Assembly (NCBI GenBank): GCA_030626405.1
Contig: DAOUPA010000011.1
Coordinates: 1-33,376, forward strand
Direction: 5' to 3'
Origin: Planctomicrobium sp.
GTDB lineage: Bacteria > Planctomycetota > Planctomycetia > Planctomycetales > Planctomycetaceae
DNA length: 33,376 nucleotides
This document shows, one piece after another, positions 7,569 through 16,812 of the stretch (its first letter is position 1; every line of letters begins with the position of its first letter). Under the pieces are notes generated by a model that saw nothing but the letters and a program-made list of their open reading frames with translations, had not been told where the DNA came from and made no database searches. Both the position numbers and the translations under genes were made by a program.

Positions 7569-7596
7569 AAGATAGTTGGTTGAGAGAATTTTGCAA
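7569..7596 (-). promoter_or_regulatory. Candidate sigma70-type promoter of tRNA-Gln
   Basis: On the minus strand, TTGCAA (7596-7591) and TATCTT (7574-7569) are separated by 16 nt. Initiation about 7 nt later would leave a short leader before the tRNA 5' end at 7557. Both hexamers match the consensus in four of six positions. Confidence 0.45.
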
Positions 7597-7903
7597 GACG
7601 GGTTTTCAATTCTCTTCGTTCACAAATTGACATACGTCTCTTCGAATGGGTTCGGTGAATTTCCTCTCATAAGCAAGTCGTTGCGATTCTTTGAGTTCGG
7701 GAATCGGAGCCATCAACGCAATTTTTGGTGAATTTCGCCATTGGTTTCTGGCGTTGGGGTGCCTTGGAAGGTCTTCAAGTCGACTGCAATACTGGTGTGA
7801 AAATTCAGATCTGCTAGGATCGCCAAGCGTCGAAATGAAATTTAACTACTATTCTGCCAACAGGTTGTTGGAGATCGAAATCACAGGTGACTGGAGTTCA
7901 TTA
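7597..7903. other. Intergenic region upstream of the DUF1080 gene
   Basis: No gene is supported. A TTGACA hexamer is present at 7627-7632, but no acceptable -10 box follows at 16-18 nt. The open frame running from 7691 into the DUF1080 gene has no signal peptide or ribosome binding site at its start, so it is treated as upstream DNA. Confidence 0.4.
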
Positions 7904-8668
7904 ATGTTGAGAGTTTGCACATATCTGCTAATTGTGATTGGACTGGCGACTCCGGCGTTTGCGGAGGATGGCTACGAGTCCTTGTTTAATGGGAAAGATC
8001 TGTCTGGCTGGGATGGGAATCCTGAATTGTGGTCGGTGGAAGATGGTGTCATTACCGGCAAGACGAATGGTCCAGATCATTTGAAGTACAACCAATTCCT
8101 CATCTGGGAAGGCAAGGCTGCTGATTTCGAATTGAAGCTGGAATTCCGTGTCGAAGGCGACAATAACTCTGGTGTGCAGTATCGTTCAAAGGAAATGCCG
8201 AAAGTTGGGAAATGGTCGGTTGGTGGGTATCAAGCCGATATCCACGGCAACGCTCCTTATACCGGCATGCTTTATGATGAACGTGGTCGAGGTATCGTTG
8301 CGCAGCGGGGCCAAAAAGTGGTTGTTGACAACGAGGGGAAAATGACGCCCACTAAGCTGGATGTCCCTGTCACTCCGATTGACATCACCAAATGGCACGA
8401 GATGACGATCATCTGCAAAGGGAATCGCCTGATTCACAAGATCGATGGCGTGACGACTGTGGAGATCATTGACAACCAGAAATCTGAGCGGGAAATGGAA
8501 GGGGTTATCGCCTTCCAAGTGCATCGCGGACCGAAGATGAAGGCTCAATTCCGCAACATTCGATTGAAACGTCTCAAAGCTGGCGATAAGAAAGTCAGCT
8601 CGAAGCCAGCGAAAAAAAAAACGCGAAACCACGTCCTGAACACGCAAAACCAAAATGGATTTGGTTGA
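7904..8668 (+). CDS. Secreted DUF1080 (3-keto-disaccharide hydrolase-like) protein; 5' part of a split gene
   Basis: A 254-residue reading frame. The N-terminus is a signal peptide ([20 protein letters not shown]) followed by the DUF1080 jelly-roll domain, with typical [22 protein letters not shown] and [12 protein letters not shown] segments. DUF1080 proteins are periplasmic or secreted and linked to sugar or glycan handling, including 3-keto-glycoside cleavage. The ATG at 7904 is supported by GGAG 7 nt upstream and by the signal peptide. After the domain the frame passes through ten A residues (8612-8621) and ends in a tail unlike any domain. The frame continuing into the next gene resumes sensible sequence right after the A-run. 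The intact gene is therefore probably a DUF1080-cytochrome fusion. Confidence 0.85.
   Translation: MLRVCTYLLIVIGLATPAFAEDGYESLFNGKDLSGWDGNPELWSVEDGVITGKTNGPDHLKYNQFLIWEGKAADFELKLEFRVEGDNNSGVQYRSKEMPKVGKWSVGGYQADIHGNAPYTGMLYDERGRGIVAQRGQKVVVDNEGKMTPTKLDVPVTPIDITKWHEMTIICKGNRLIHKIDGVTTVEIIDNQKSEREMEGVIAFQVHRGPKMKAQFRNIRLKRLKAGDKKVSSKPAKKKTRNHVLNTQNQNGFG
8612..8621 (+). other. A10 homopolymer at the frame break between DUF1080 and cytochrome parts
   Basis: The upstream frame reads GCG AAA AAA AAA ACG. A -1 slip on the AAA codons, or one extra A in the mRNA or genome, continues into the frame of the downstream gene as [20 protein letters not shown]. The site fits the A_AAA_AAA slippery pattern and is also long enough for RNA polymerase slippage. 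A one-base sequencing or assembly error would look the same. Confidence 0.7.
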
Positions 8669-11600
8669 ACGAAGGTGACGAACCGGCAAAGAAAGTTGTC
8701 TTTCGTAAGGAATTCGAAATCAAAGGTTCCATCGCTGCGGCACGATTGTATGCCACTTGCGATGATGCGATGTCGATCTATGTCGATGGCAAAAAAGTCC
8801 TCGAAAGTGGTGCTTGGGACAAGCCAGTCTTTGCGGACATTTCCAAGCTCATCGAAAAAGAAACTCCTGGTGGCAAACACGTTCTGACTGTCGAAGGCAG
8901 CAACGGAACGTCAGCCGCCGGACTTTTGGTGATGCTCAATTTTGAGTCTGGCTGGCGGGATGCCTGGTCGATCGTTTCAGACGAAACGTGGCAAGTCGCA
9001 ACGAAGCCAGCCAAAGGTTGGAAGGGTCTCAACTTCAAAGCCCCAAAACATTGGAAGAAAGCAGAAATTGTCGGTGAAGTTGGTGGCGCCCCTTGGAACA
9101 TTACTGTCGAGAATCTACTCGCAGCCGCACCACTGAAGGAACCTGAAGCGACTCCAGTTGACAACCTGATTGTCGCGAAAGGTTTTGGCGTCGAGTTGCT
9201 GTACTCCGTCCCGAAAGATCAGGAAGGTTCGTGGGTCAGCATGTGTACAGACCCGAAAGGGCGGTTGATCGTGTGCGATCAATACGGAGGTTTGTTTCGC
9301 GTGACTCCTCCTGGAATCAACGGGGCGAGCGAACTTTCCATCGAGCCGATCAACGTCGACATCGGTGAAGCTCAAGGACTGCTGTGGGCGTTCGACAGCT
9401 TGTATGTTGTCGTCAATAAAGGGAAGAAATACGAGAGTGGTGTTTATCGTGTCAAAGATACAGACAACGACGACCAACTCGATTCGCTCGAAACTCTTCG
9501 ACAATGGGAAGGTGGATCTGGCGAACATGGTCCGCATGCTGTCCTGCTGACTCCCGATAAGAAGGGGTTGTACATTGTCGTCGGGAACAAAACTGCACTG
9601 ACGGAATTCGCAACCTCTCGCGTCCCGAAGCACTGGGATGAAGACAACATGCTCCCCAGAACGTACGGAAAAGGCTTCATGAAAGGAGTCCCGGCACCGG
9701 GCGGATACATCAGTCGAATCGATCCGGAAGGGAAAAACTGGGAACTCATTACGGTCGGTTTTCGTAACGAATACGATGCTGCCCTGAATACCGATGGCGA
9801 GCTGTTCGCCTACGATGCAGACATGGAATGGGACATGAACACTCCCTGGTATCGTGCCACGCGCGTTTGTCATGTGCTGAGCGGAGTCGACTATGGTTGG
9901 CGTAACGGAGGCGGCAAGTTTCCGGAACACTTTGCAGACACAATGCCACCGGTTGTGAATATCGGACCGGGATCTCCGACTGGTGTGACATTCGGGTACG
10001 GTGCCAAGTTCCCAGCGAAGTATCAGAAGGCTTTGTTCATTTGCGACTGGAGCTACGGCAAGCTGTACGCGACTCACATGAGTCCAGATGGGTCGACTTA
10101 CTCTGGCAAGCTTGAGGAATTCATCACCGGAACTCCGCTGCCGCTGACGGATATTGTCATCAATCCTGTCGATGGAGCGATGTACTTTGCGATTGGTGGA
10201 CGTCGCGTTCAATCTGGCTTGTATCGCGTGACTTACTCCGGCAATGAATCGACAGCACCTGCCGATGCTTCCGACGACGCAGGTTCTGATCTTCGCGCCA
10301 TCCGGCACAAGCTTGAAGACTTGCACGTTGGAGATCATCCAGATGCCGCCGAGAAAGCATGGCCTTATTTGTCTCATAAAGATCGCGCGATTCGCTACGC
10401 CGCTCGTATTGCGCTCGAACATCGCCCTGTCGGTGAGTGGAAAGTGATGGCGCTGAAAGAAAAGAATCCTGTCGCGTCTCTCGAAGCGTTACTGGCACTG
10501 GCGCGTTCACACGAACGTGAATCGAAGAACCCCGAGGAAGCCTTTGATACACCTGTCCCTGACTGGAAGGTTGAAGTTCCCGTTGTAAACGAGGCGTATG
10601 CGCGGACTCAGGTGGAAATTTTGGTTGCGATGAGCAGAATTTCTCCCGGTGATCTCGATCACGCACAACAACTCGCTGCATTGCGAGTCATTCAGTTGGC
10701 GCTGCTCAGACTAGGGCAGCCTTACCAAGAGCTACGCGACGAACTGGTGGCACATTTTTCCGGTTCTCTTCCAGCGGAGAGTCCGGAATTGAACACGATG
10801 TTGCTCGACATTCTGGTGTACCTCCAAGATCCATCGGCTGCCAGAAAGGGTGTTGCTCTTTTGGAGAATGCACCTTCGCAAGAAGAGCAAATCAGCTATG
10901 CCAAGTCTTTGCGGCACTTAAATGTAGGCTGGACGCCTGAACTTCAGGACACCTATTTCAATTGGTTTGTGAAAGCTTCCGGCTATCGTGGTGGTGCGAG
11001 TTTTGGTTTGTTTGTCAGCAACATTCGAGCCGAAGCGCTCGCACATTTGAGCGAGGAAGAGAAGGAGCGACTGAAACCGATTCTAGCGAAAAAACCAGAA
11101 GGTCAGGTCAATCCGTTCGCCGCCGAGCCGCGTCCATTTGTGAAAGAATGGACGTTGGAAGAGCTTCTTCCGCTGGTTCAGAACAAACTTAAAGGACGCA
11201 ATTTTGAACACGGTCGAAAGATGTTCGGTGCTGCGAACTGCTTTGCCTGCCATCGGTTTGCCAGCGAAGGTGGTGCTGTCGGACCTGACCTCACTGGACT
11301 TGCAGGTCGCTTTGACCGCAAGTACATCCTCGAATCGGTCCTGACGCCGAGTAAAGTCATCAGCGATCAGTATGCTGCTGTGCAAATTTTGACGACTGAC
11401 GGAAAAGTTGTTCAGGGACGCATTGTGAACCTGGCTGGCGATTCGTTTCGTATCAACACAAACATGCTCGATCCCGATGCACAAGTCAGCGTGGATCGTA
11501 AGCAAATCGAAGAAATGGTCGCTTCGAAAGTCTCCATGATGCCCAAAGGTGCGATCAATACTCTCAATGAAGAAGAAATTCTTGACTTGATGGCATTTCT

Positions 11601-11670
11601 GCTTTCTCGCGGAGACCGCAGCAATCCGATGTTTAAGAAAGCTGGTAAACGAACCGCAGCGAATCAATAA
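8665..11670 (+). CDS. PVC-type heme-binding CxxCH protein with beta-propeller domain; 3' part of a split gene
   Basis: About 1,001 residues read from TTG at 8665. Residues 1-110 look like a galactose-binding-type beta-sandwich ([30 protein letters not shown]). About 165-530 is a PQQ/sorbosone-dehydrogenase-like beta-propeller typical of planctomycete membrane-bound dehydrogenases. A HEAT-like helical region follows. The C-terminal cytochrome c domain has CFACH at 859-863, [10 protein letters not shown] and a candidate axial Met in SMMPKG. The likely role is periplasmic oxidation or electron transfer on carbohydrates. No signal peptide lies in this frame. Conserved residues (KWIW) lie upstream of the TTG in the same frame and join the DUF1080 part through the A10 run. 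The TTG overlaps the upstream TGA as TTGA, so re-initiation is an alternative. Confidence 0.9.
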   Translation: MNEGDEPAKKVVFRKEFEIKGSIAAARLYATCDDAMSIYVDGKKVLESGAWDKPVFADISKLIEKETPGGKHVLTVEGSNGTSAAGLLVMLNFESGWRDAWSIVSDETWQVATKPAKGWKGLNFKAPKHWKKAEIVGEVGGAPWNITVENLLAAAPLKEPEATPVDNLIVAKGFGVELLYSVPKDQEGSWVSMCTDPKGRLIVCDQYGGLFRVTPPGINGASELSIEPINVDIGEAQGLLWAFDSLYVVVNKGKKYESGVYRVKDTDNDDQLDSLETLRQWEGGSGEHGPHAVLLTPDKKGLYIVVGNKTALTEFATSRVPKHWDEDNMLPRTYGKGFMKGVPAPGGYISRIDPEGKNWELITVGFRNEYDAALNTDGELFAYDADMEWDMNTPWYRATRVCHVLSGVDYGWRNGGGKFPEHFADTMPPVVNIGPGSPTGVTFGYGAKFPAKYQKALFICDWSYGKLYATHMSPDGSTYSGKLEEFITGTPLPLTDIVINPVDGAMYFAIGGRRVQSGLYRVTYSGNESTAPADASDDAGSDLRAIRHKLEDLHVGDHPDAAEKAWPYLSHKDRAIRYAARIALEHRPVGEWKVMALKEKNPVASLEALLALARSHERESKNPEEAFDTPVPDWKVEVPVVNEAYARTQVEILVAMSRISPGDLDHAQQLAALRVIQLALLRLGQPYQELRDELVAHFSGSLPAESPELNTMLLDILVYLQDPSAARKGVALLENAPSQEEQISYAKSLRHLNVGWTPELQDTYFNWFVKASGYRGGASFGLFVSNIRAEALAHLSEEEKERLKPILAKKPEGQVNPFAAEPRPFVKEWTLEELLPLVQNKLKGRNFEHGRKMFGAANCFACHRFASEGGAVGPDLTGLAGRFDRKYILESVLTPSKVISDQYAAVQILTTDGKVVQGRIVNLAGDSFRINTNMLDPDAQVSVDRKQIEEMVASKVSMMPKGAINTLNEEEILDLMAFLLSRGDRSNPMFKKAGKRTAANQ

Positions 11671-11713
11671 CTCTGCGGACAATCCAGCATTGTCGTTCAT
11701 TGCAATTGAGCAC

Positions 11714-11750
11714 AGGTCGCCCCGTCACTTGGATGGTGGCGACCTTTTCT
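11714..11750 (+). terminator. Rho-independent terminator after the cytochrome gene
   Basis: AGGTCGCC at 11714-11721 pairs with GGCGACCT at 11738-11745, followed by a T-rich tract (TTTTCTTT). It lies about 45 bp past the stop of the heme protein. Confidence 0.7.
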
Positions 11751-11893
11751 TTATCTCACGAACGGAACCCTTTTTGTTGATCTTAAGAGTTCCCCCCCTG
11801 TGGCGATTGCAAGCAGGGGCGAATCTGAGAGACTGTGCATGTTGGCTGAGTCAACTATTGCTCTTTCCATTTTGATACCGCTGGAGTGTACGA

Positions 11894-12595
11894 ATGCCGT
11901 CCGCTGGCCCTGATTTCCGTCGCTTGCATCAACTCCATCAGGAACTGAAGAAGGTTCAAGACCAACTTGTTCGCGGTCCCAGACAAATCAAATTACGCCA
12001 AAAGCGTATTGCCGAGGCTCAAGAAGATCTGGTGGTGAAAGAAGCGGAACTGAAAGAATTCCGGGTCGAGACAGACAAGAAAAACCTCGATTTGAAATCG
12101 AAGGAAGCGCATATCGTCGAATCGAAACAGAAACTCAACGGCGCCGCTTCGAATCGTGAATACCAGATTATTACCGGTCGCATCGATGCCGACAACGCTG
12201 CAATGGCAGTGCTGGAAGACGAGATTTTGGAGTATCTTGAACGAGTCGATCTGGCTCAAGAAGAAGTCGAACAATGCAAGCAGAAAATTTCCAGTTCTGA
12301 AGAAGATGTCAGAATATTCGCGACCGCATTTGAAGAAAAAGCAGACGGCCTTCAGAAGCGATTGGCCGAACTTAAAACGAGTATTAAAGACGCAGAAACC
12401 ATCATTCCGACCGAAATTCGAGAGCAATATCAGCGGCTCGTCGAAGCTTATGGTCCCGGGGCAATGTCTGAAAGCTCGGATGGAGTTTGTATGATCTGCT
12501 TCGTCCAGATGACTCCACAAACTAAAGTTCTGCTAAACAGTGGGAACCTGGTTTACTGCGGTGCATGTGGTCGATTGCTGTATCAGAGTCAGTAG
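11894..12595 (+). CDS. Coiled-coil zinc-ribbon protein (CT398/HP0958-like)
   Basis: A 233-residue cytoplasmic protein. Residues about 5-170 are a long, heptad-rich antiparallel coiled coil rich in Lys, Glu and Gln. The C-terminus is a C4 zinc ribbon with Cys 199, 202, 222 and 225 (CMIC and CGAC). This is the plan of the HP0958/CT398 family, whose members are described as chaperones or adaptors in secretion and RNA-related roles. The function in planctomycetes is unknown. GGAG lies 7 nt before the ATG. The next gene follows within 60 bp on the same strand, so the two may be co-transcribed. Confidence 0.85.
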   Translation: MPSAGPDFRRLHQLHQELKKVQDQLVRGPRQIKLRQKRIAEAQEDLVVKEAELKEFRVETDKKNLDLKSKEAHIVESKQKLNGAASNREYQIITGRIDADNAAMAVLEDEILEYLERVDLAQEEVEQCKQKISSSEEDVRIFATAFEEKADGLQKRLAELKTSIKDAETIIPTEIREQYQRLVEAYGPGAMSESSDGVCMICFVQMTPQTKVLLNSGNLVYCGACGRLLYQSQ

Positions 12596-12649
12596 TACAG
12601 CGTGGCTTTGACGCCTCTCTTAGAAATTCTGAATTCCACGAGGCAAAAG

Positions 12650-13501
12650 GTGAACACAGCTTCAAAGACTCTCCTTTTCTTCACAGTCTTGTGCATGAGT
12701 AACTCCTGCCTGTCTGAGGATGATGCGGATTGGTCGTTCCTGCAGAATGAGCATGTCAAAATCGGCATCAAGAAAGCTTCGGGCGGAGCGATCGGCTGGT
12801 TTTCACTGGCAGGTTCCGAAGGTAATTTTGTCAATCATTTCGACCATGGTCGACTGATACAACAATCCTACTATGGTCAGCGAGATGGTTCCCGATGGGG
12901 TGAAAAACCATGGAGATGGAATCCAGTGCAGGGAGGTGATTACCTTGGACATCCAGCGAAAATTCTCGAATTCAAATCGACTGCCGATTCACTCTATGTG
13001 AAAACTCGTCCCAAGCACTGGGCTAATGGAGATGACATCAACGACATGTTGATGGAAGAGTGGATTACCTTGCGTGGTTCCGTTGCTCACATTCGGTTCC
13101 GAATGACATATAGCGGATCTGTAAGTCATCCCAAGCATGACCAGGAAATTCCTGCTCTTTTCGTTGATCGGTCTCTGAAGACGTTACTGATCGATCAGGG
13201 TGAGTCCATCAAAGAATATCAGCCCGGCTTCCCCAACGAGCGGTATCCAACTCCCAGGCACTGGGCAGCGTATGTGAATAAGGATGACTTTGGTCTGGGG
13301 ATTTATGTCCCTCAGGCAGATGAGTTGACCTGTTACCGCTTTGGCGATCTGGGGCAGAAAGGAGCCTGCTCTTATCTGGCTCCGTTGGCCGTTTTTGAAA
13401 TTACACCTGGTTTGGTTTTTGAGTACGACTGCTACCTCACTATTGGCAAGCGAGATCAGATTCGCGAGCGATTTACGTCACTCGCATCCAAGGATGAGTG
13501 A
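12650..13501 (+). CDS. Secreted mutarotase-like beta-sandwich protein, family unknown
   Basis: A 283-residue protein with an N-terminal signal sequence (NTASKTLLFFTVLCMSNSCLS). The mature part is rich in Trp, Gly and beta-type residues: GRLIQQSYYGQRDGSRWGEKPWRWNPVQGGDYLGHPAK, MLMEEWITLRGSVAHIRFRMTYSG and LAPLAVFEITPG. These suggest a galactose-mutarotase or glycan-binding beta-sandwich fold, by feel only, and no catalytic motif is certain. The GTG at 12650 is chosen because AGG lies 6 nt upstream and the signal peptide begins there; a GTG at 12602 is also in frame. It is probably an extracytoplasmic glycan-active or glycan-binding protein. Confidence 0.65.
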   Translation: MNTASKTLLFFTVLCMSNSCLSEDDADWSFLQNEHVKIGIKKASGGAIGWFSLAGSEGNFVNHFDHGRLIQQSYYGQRDGSRWGEKPWRWNPVQGGDYLGHPAKILEFKSTADSLYVKTRPKHWANGDDINDMLMEEWITLRGSVAHIRFRMTYSGSVSHPKHDQEIPALFVDRSLKTLLIDQGESIKEYQPGFPNERYPTPRHWAAYVNKDDFGLGIYVPQADELTCYRFGDLGQKGACSYLAPLAVFEITPGLVFEYDCYLTIGKRDQIRERFTSLASKDE

Positions 13502-13547
13502 GCAATCGGGCAATTTTGAGAGGCAGATTTCCTCACCACTGCGACAG

Positions 13548-14237
13548 TTATTCCTGAACTGGTGGAGCATAAAGCATTTGCTCGACAGGAGGAATTGAGA
13601 CTCGCTGGACGGGACTTGGAGACACAGATGGTTGTGTTGGTGGGATGAGAGTTGGTGGCGAGTAATACTCATTTGCCGGCGCAAAAAGTGCGTTTGGTTC
13701 ACTCGGGGGGGCGGGAGCAGTCGGTTCGCTCGGAGGTGCCGCTGGAACTGGTGTCGGATCAACGAATGTGGGTTGACCAGTTTGTTCGCTCTGGCAATCC
13801 GGACAATATCCGCTCGAAGAATAATCTCCTTCATAAATCGCGCCGTCGATGAGTTGCCCGTCGTAGTAGTTATCCATTGGCATTCCGTCGTTGTAAGCCC
13901 ATTCATCGTAGGAGTTAGAGCTGAATTCAGAGCGATGACGGTTGCGATGTTTTCTTTGGCAATCCGGACAGTAATCTCCTGTCTCATGACGCCGTGATGG
14001 TTCGTCGTTCAATTCGCGATACCAACGCTTTAGCTCGCGAGACTGTTTTCTCTCCGATAGAGTTGGGCGATGACGTCTACTTTGGCTCCCCATCGCGACA
14101 GGTGGCGCGATGGAGTTATTGCCAATGCAAGAATTGTATGGGTTTCCGCCGAGACCTGGGCCATAGTAATTAGGACCGCAAGCACAGCCTGCACTAAAGA
14201 CAAGCAGAAGAATTGAATAATTGCCGGGAAAACGCAT
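13548..14237 (-). CDS. Pro-rich lipoprotein with two CPDCQ Cys knuckles
   Basis: A 229-residue protein beginning MRFPGNYSILLLVFSAGC, a lipoprotein-type signal with the lipid-bearing Cys in SAGC. The mature chain has a Gly/Asn/Tyr-rich start, a basic segment, and two YCPDCQ motifs about 55 residues apart separated by an acidic, Tyr/Asp-rich linker. It ends in a long Pro/Ser tail (PPSEPTAPAPPSEP and similar). The paired CxxC motifs could bind a metal together or be redox-active; this is inference. The ATG at 14237 has AAAGG 7 nt upstream, and a longer frame to 14282 has no support. It converges with the upstream mutarotase-like gene, 46 bp apart. I do not know the family. Confidence 0.65.
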   Translation of the reverse strand: MRFPGNYSILLLVFSAGCACGPNYYGPGLGGNPYNSCIGNNSIAPPVAMGSQSRRHRPTLSERKQSRELKRWYRELNDEPSRRHETGDYCPDCQRKHRNRHRSEFSSNSYDEWAYNDGMPMDNYYDGQLIDGAIYEGDYSSSGYCPDCQSEQTGQPTFVDPTPVPAAPPSEPTAPAPPSEPNALFAPANEYYSPPTLIPPTQPSVSPSPVQRVSIPPVEQMLYAPPVQE

Positions 14238-14774
14238 GAAACTGCCTTTGAACTTCAACTTGGCGCAGGAGGGGAGGCGCAATGAGGAGGTGGCGTCATG
14301 TCGGTCATCGGCATGGTCAATAGCTGGACTTTAACGATTATTCCGATTGTGCGGATGAATTAAACCGACCCTATCAGCAAATCCTGCTGGTCCTGTCGCA
14401 CAGGTTGTTCGTGAACTGGCGTTACCGGTGGATGAGTCTCAGCCGCCTGCCGGGAAGCATCACCTCTCCGTTTGCAAGTGGTCGAATGGAGCGTAAGATG
14501 GTTAGGAAATCACAATGAAATCATTGATTTGTTGTTGAAGTTGTCGTCTTGAAACCACACAATGTGTGTGAGTGGATTGATAATCAGCACAACAGTCATT
14601 GATGCACTTTTTTGACAATCCCTGAATGTAGCTCACTCGGAGTGACGAATCAGACGATTGTCGTTGGTTTGTTTCGTTCGACCTTTCCACAGGTCATGGA
14701 GGATGTGGTGGAGACTGAAGGAATTCATTCCTTTTCCCCCCTCGATAACTGACACGATTCGGAGTCGGCCTACG
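14238..14774. other. Divergent intergenic region, 537 bp
   Basis: The region lies between two divergently transcribed genes, so it should hold both promoters. A TTGACA at 14612-14617 faces the plus-strand HTH gene, but no good -10 box follows at normal spacing. No RNA gene or clear terminator was seen. The open frame upstream of the HTH start (from 14658) has no ribosome binding site. Confidence 0.4.
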
Positions 14775-16265
14775 ATGTCGAAAAAGTATTTAAGTCTCGA
14801 AGAAGCTGCTAGTCTCCTCAATGTTCCTACTTTGGAACTCATGCGGATGAGGGAGCAGGGTGAGGTTCGCGGATTTGCTGACCGTGGGAACTGGAAATTC
14901 AAAGTCGATGATGTGGAGGCGCTTGCTCGCACTCGCATGGCAGATTCGAACCCGGATATTCCGTTGTTCGCAGACGACGAAGATGGCGTTGGCGAACAGC
15001 CAACCATCATTAGCAAAGGTTCTCCCGAAGAAAGTGAGAGCATCCTCGATGATGATGACGACGCTTCCTCGCTGGCAGATAGCGAAAGTGACGTTCAACT
15101 GGTTGGCGGTCCGGAAATCGATCTCGAAAACAGCGATAGCGATGTCAGACTCGTTGGGTTGGACAGCTCAGAGGAACTACTGACCGATCAGAATAAAACC
15201 GCTCCTGAGTTGGATCTTGCCGGAAGTGACAGCGATGTCAGACTCACCTCTGATAGCGACAGTGACGTCCGTTTGTCTTCAGACGACAGCGATAGTGATG
15301 TCAGCTTGTTGGATAGTGAAACGATCACCTCTTTCAATCTCGGCAAAGAAGCAGGCGAGGCAGGGAGTGACAGCGACGTTCAGCTTGTCGGAAGTGATGA
15401 CGACGCAAGCGACGTGACTCTAATGAGTGGAGACGATCAGCAAGCCGTTCCGGTCGACCTCAGTGACGATGCCCAATCTGTGCACGCGGACGAATCGGGA
15501 ATCTCTCTGGCAGGTGACAGTTCTCTAATGCTTGGTGGCGAGAGCGGGATTTCACTCGAAGGTCCTGCGGATAGCGGAATTGAACTCAGTTCAAATGACG
15601 ATGATGAAGGGATTACGCTCGATCTTGATGATGACAGTGGAATATCACTGGAAATGGACGAGAGTGGGATCTCACTCGAAGCAGATGACGAAAGTGGAAT
15701 TTCTCTTGAAGCAGATGACTTCTCCGGCACCATTCCGATGATGAATGTTGTTGAAGACGATAGTGTTCCTGAAACGCAATTTGAGATTCCCCCACTTGAG
15801 TCCGACGAATCCGACACTTTTGATATTTCAGATGCGGACGACACTGGCGTTCTTGATATGTCAGATCTCGATGATTCCAGTGCTGATGATGGTGTCTTCG
15901 ACCTTGATGAAGACGACGACGACTTCGCCGATTCAGAGGTCTTCGCCGAAGACGACGATGACCTTGACATTGAAGATGATGCCTTCGATGACGATGGGGA
16001 CCTGGATGTTTTCGACGCCGATGACGATGTCTTCGATGACGATGATGATGATTCGTCATTCGTAGGTGGCGCGGGTGGGCGGATGCCTATGGTCGAAACT
16101 GACTGGGGGACTGGCACATTTGTAGGCTTAGCATTTTCTAGTATCTTGTTGATAGTTTGCGGTGTCGTGATGGTTGACCTTGTGAGCAATATGGCGACAG
16201 CTTCTTCCCCCAATCCCGTCTCTGGTGCAATCCTCAAGGCACTTGGAGGAATTTACGGCGGGTAA
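14775..16265 (+). CDS. HTH protein with long acidic repeats and C-terminal membrane anchor
   Basis: A 496-residue protein. Residues about 5-55 are a MerR/excisionase-type helix-turn-helix (SLEEAASLLNVPTLELMRMREQGEV, then a wing and DDVEALARTR). About 60-440 is extremely acidic and repetitive: six or so SDSDVRL-type heptads, then seven or so DESGISLE-type units, then almost pure Asp/Glu runs. One hydrophobic segment at about 447-470 (FVGLAFSSILLIVCGVVMV) is followed by a short tail. The plan suggests a DNA-binding head on a long charged tether anchored in the cytoplasmic membrane. The ATG at 14775 starts the HTH and has GGAG about 10 nt upstream. Function is unknown; DNA-membrane tethering or regulation is inference. 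Confidence 0.85.
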   Translation: MSKKYLSLEEAASLLNVPTLELMRMREQGEVRGFADRGNWKFKVDDVEALARTRMADSNPDIPLFADDEDGVGEQPTIISKGSPEESESILDDDDDASSLADSESDVQLVGGPEIDLENSDSDVRLVGLDSSEELLTDQNKTAPELDLAGSDSDVRLTSDSDSDVRLSSDDSDSDVSLLDSETITSFNLGKEAGEAGSDSDVQLVGSDDDASDVTLMSGDDQQAVPVDLSDDAQSVHADESGISLAGDSSLMLGGESGISLEGPADSGIELSSNDDDEGITLDLDDDSGISLEMDESGISLEADDESGISLEADDFSGTIPMMNVVEDDSVPETQFEIPPLESDESDTFDISDADDTGVLDMSDLDDSSADDGVFDLDEDDDDFADSEVFAEDDDDLDIEDDAFDDDGDLDVFDADDDVFDDDDDDSSFVGGAGGRMPMVETDWGTGTFVGLAFSSILLIVCGVVMVDLVSNMATASSPNPVSGAILKALGGIYGG

Positions 16266-16310
16266 TTGGCCTTGTTGATTTGTCGTCATCGGTCAAAATA
16301 TTAAATGAAT

Positions 16311-16347
16311 CAGTCAGGCGAACGTACCGGAAACGTTCGCCTGACTG
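16311..16347. terminator. 15-bp hairpin, possible terminator of the HTH gene
   Basis: CAGTCAGGCGAACGT at 16311-16325 is the exact reverse complement of 16333-16347, with a 7-nt loop. It lies 46 bp after the stop of the HTH gene. The downstream sequence is only moderately T-rich, so it may work as a terminator, a 3' stabilising hairpin or a protein-binding site. Confidence 0.55.
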
Positions 16348-16452
16348 CATTGTTGGTCTCGGGGAATTGTTTTAGTTGCGAAAACTGTTCGAGTTGATGC
16401 TGAAGCTTGAAGTCAGCATACAAATCTCTCGATTTTCACCGGTCTGTCCCGT

Positions 16453-16812
16453 ATGCCGCGATTTGTGATTCTGACACACGACTGGCCGTTCCCTCACTGG
16501 GACCTCATGCTTGAGGAAGAAGGCAAGCTCTTGACCTGGCGTCTTCTTGATGAGCCTAGGCTGGGTGATCCGCTTCGCATCGAAAAATCAGCTGACCATC
16601 GATTGGAGTATCTCGATTATTGTGGACCAGTAAGTGGGAATCGAGGAGCCGTTGACCATTGGGACAGCGGGTTACTTCTTTCTTTGCAGGTCTGCTCCCC
16701 AAAAATGATCGCTGAGATCCAGTCGCATCGGTTTGGCGAAGCCATCGTCGTGACCGTTGAAGGTCAATTCGCTGAATTCCATTTAAAGCGACGCTGTCGT
16801 AGTGATTATTGA
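16453..16812 (+). CDS. Stand-alone LigD-type 3'-phosphoesterase domain protein
   Basis: A 119-residue protein that matches the DNA polymerase/ligase N-terminal (LigD phosphoesterase) domain: [14 protein letters not shown] at 8-21 carries the His/Asp/His/Asp cluster, followed by [18 protein letters not shown]. In bacterial LigD this domain trims 3' ends before non-homologous end joining. Here it is alone, without polymerase or ligase domains and without a nearby ku gene. Short stand-alone versions are common in planctomycetes and their substrate is not established. No strong ribosome binding site is visible before the ATG, although the family N-terminus begins there. Confidence 0.8.
   Translation: MPRFVILTHDWPFPHWDLMLEEEGKLLTWRLLDEPRLGDPLRIEKSADHRLEYLDYCGPVSGNRGAVDHWDSGLLLSLQVCSPKMIAEIQSHRFGEAIVVTVEGQFAEFHLKRRCRSDY

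Noticed and set aside
7627-7655. TTGACA as promoter of the DUF1080 gene
   Set aside because: No acceptable -10 hexamer follows at 16-18 nt spacing.
9115-10422. 435-codon minus-strand open frame
   Set aside because: It lies antisense to the beta-propeller part of the heme protein, has no recognisable domain and looks like a shadow of codon bias.
15437-16237. 266-codon Ser-rich minus-strand open frame
   Set aside because: It is the antisense of the acidic repeat region; Asp/Glu codons read backwards as Ser-rich sequence.
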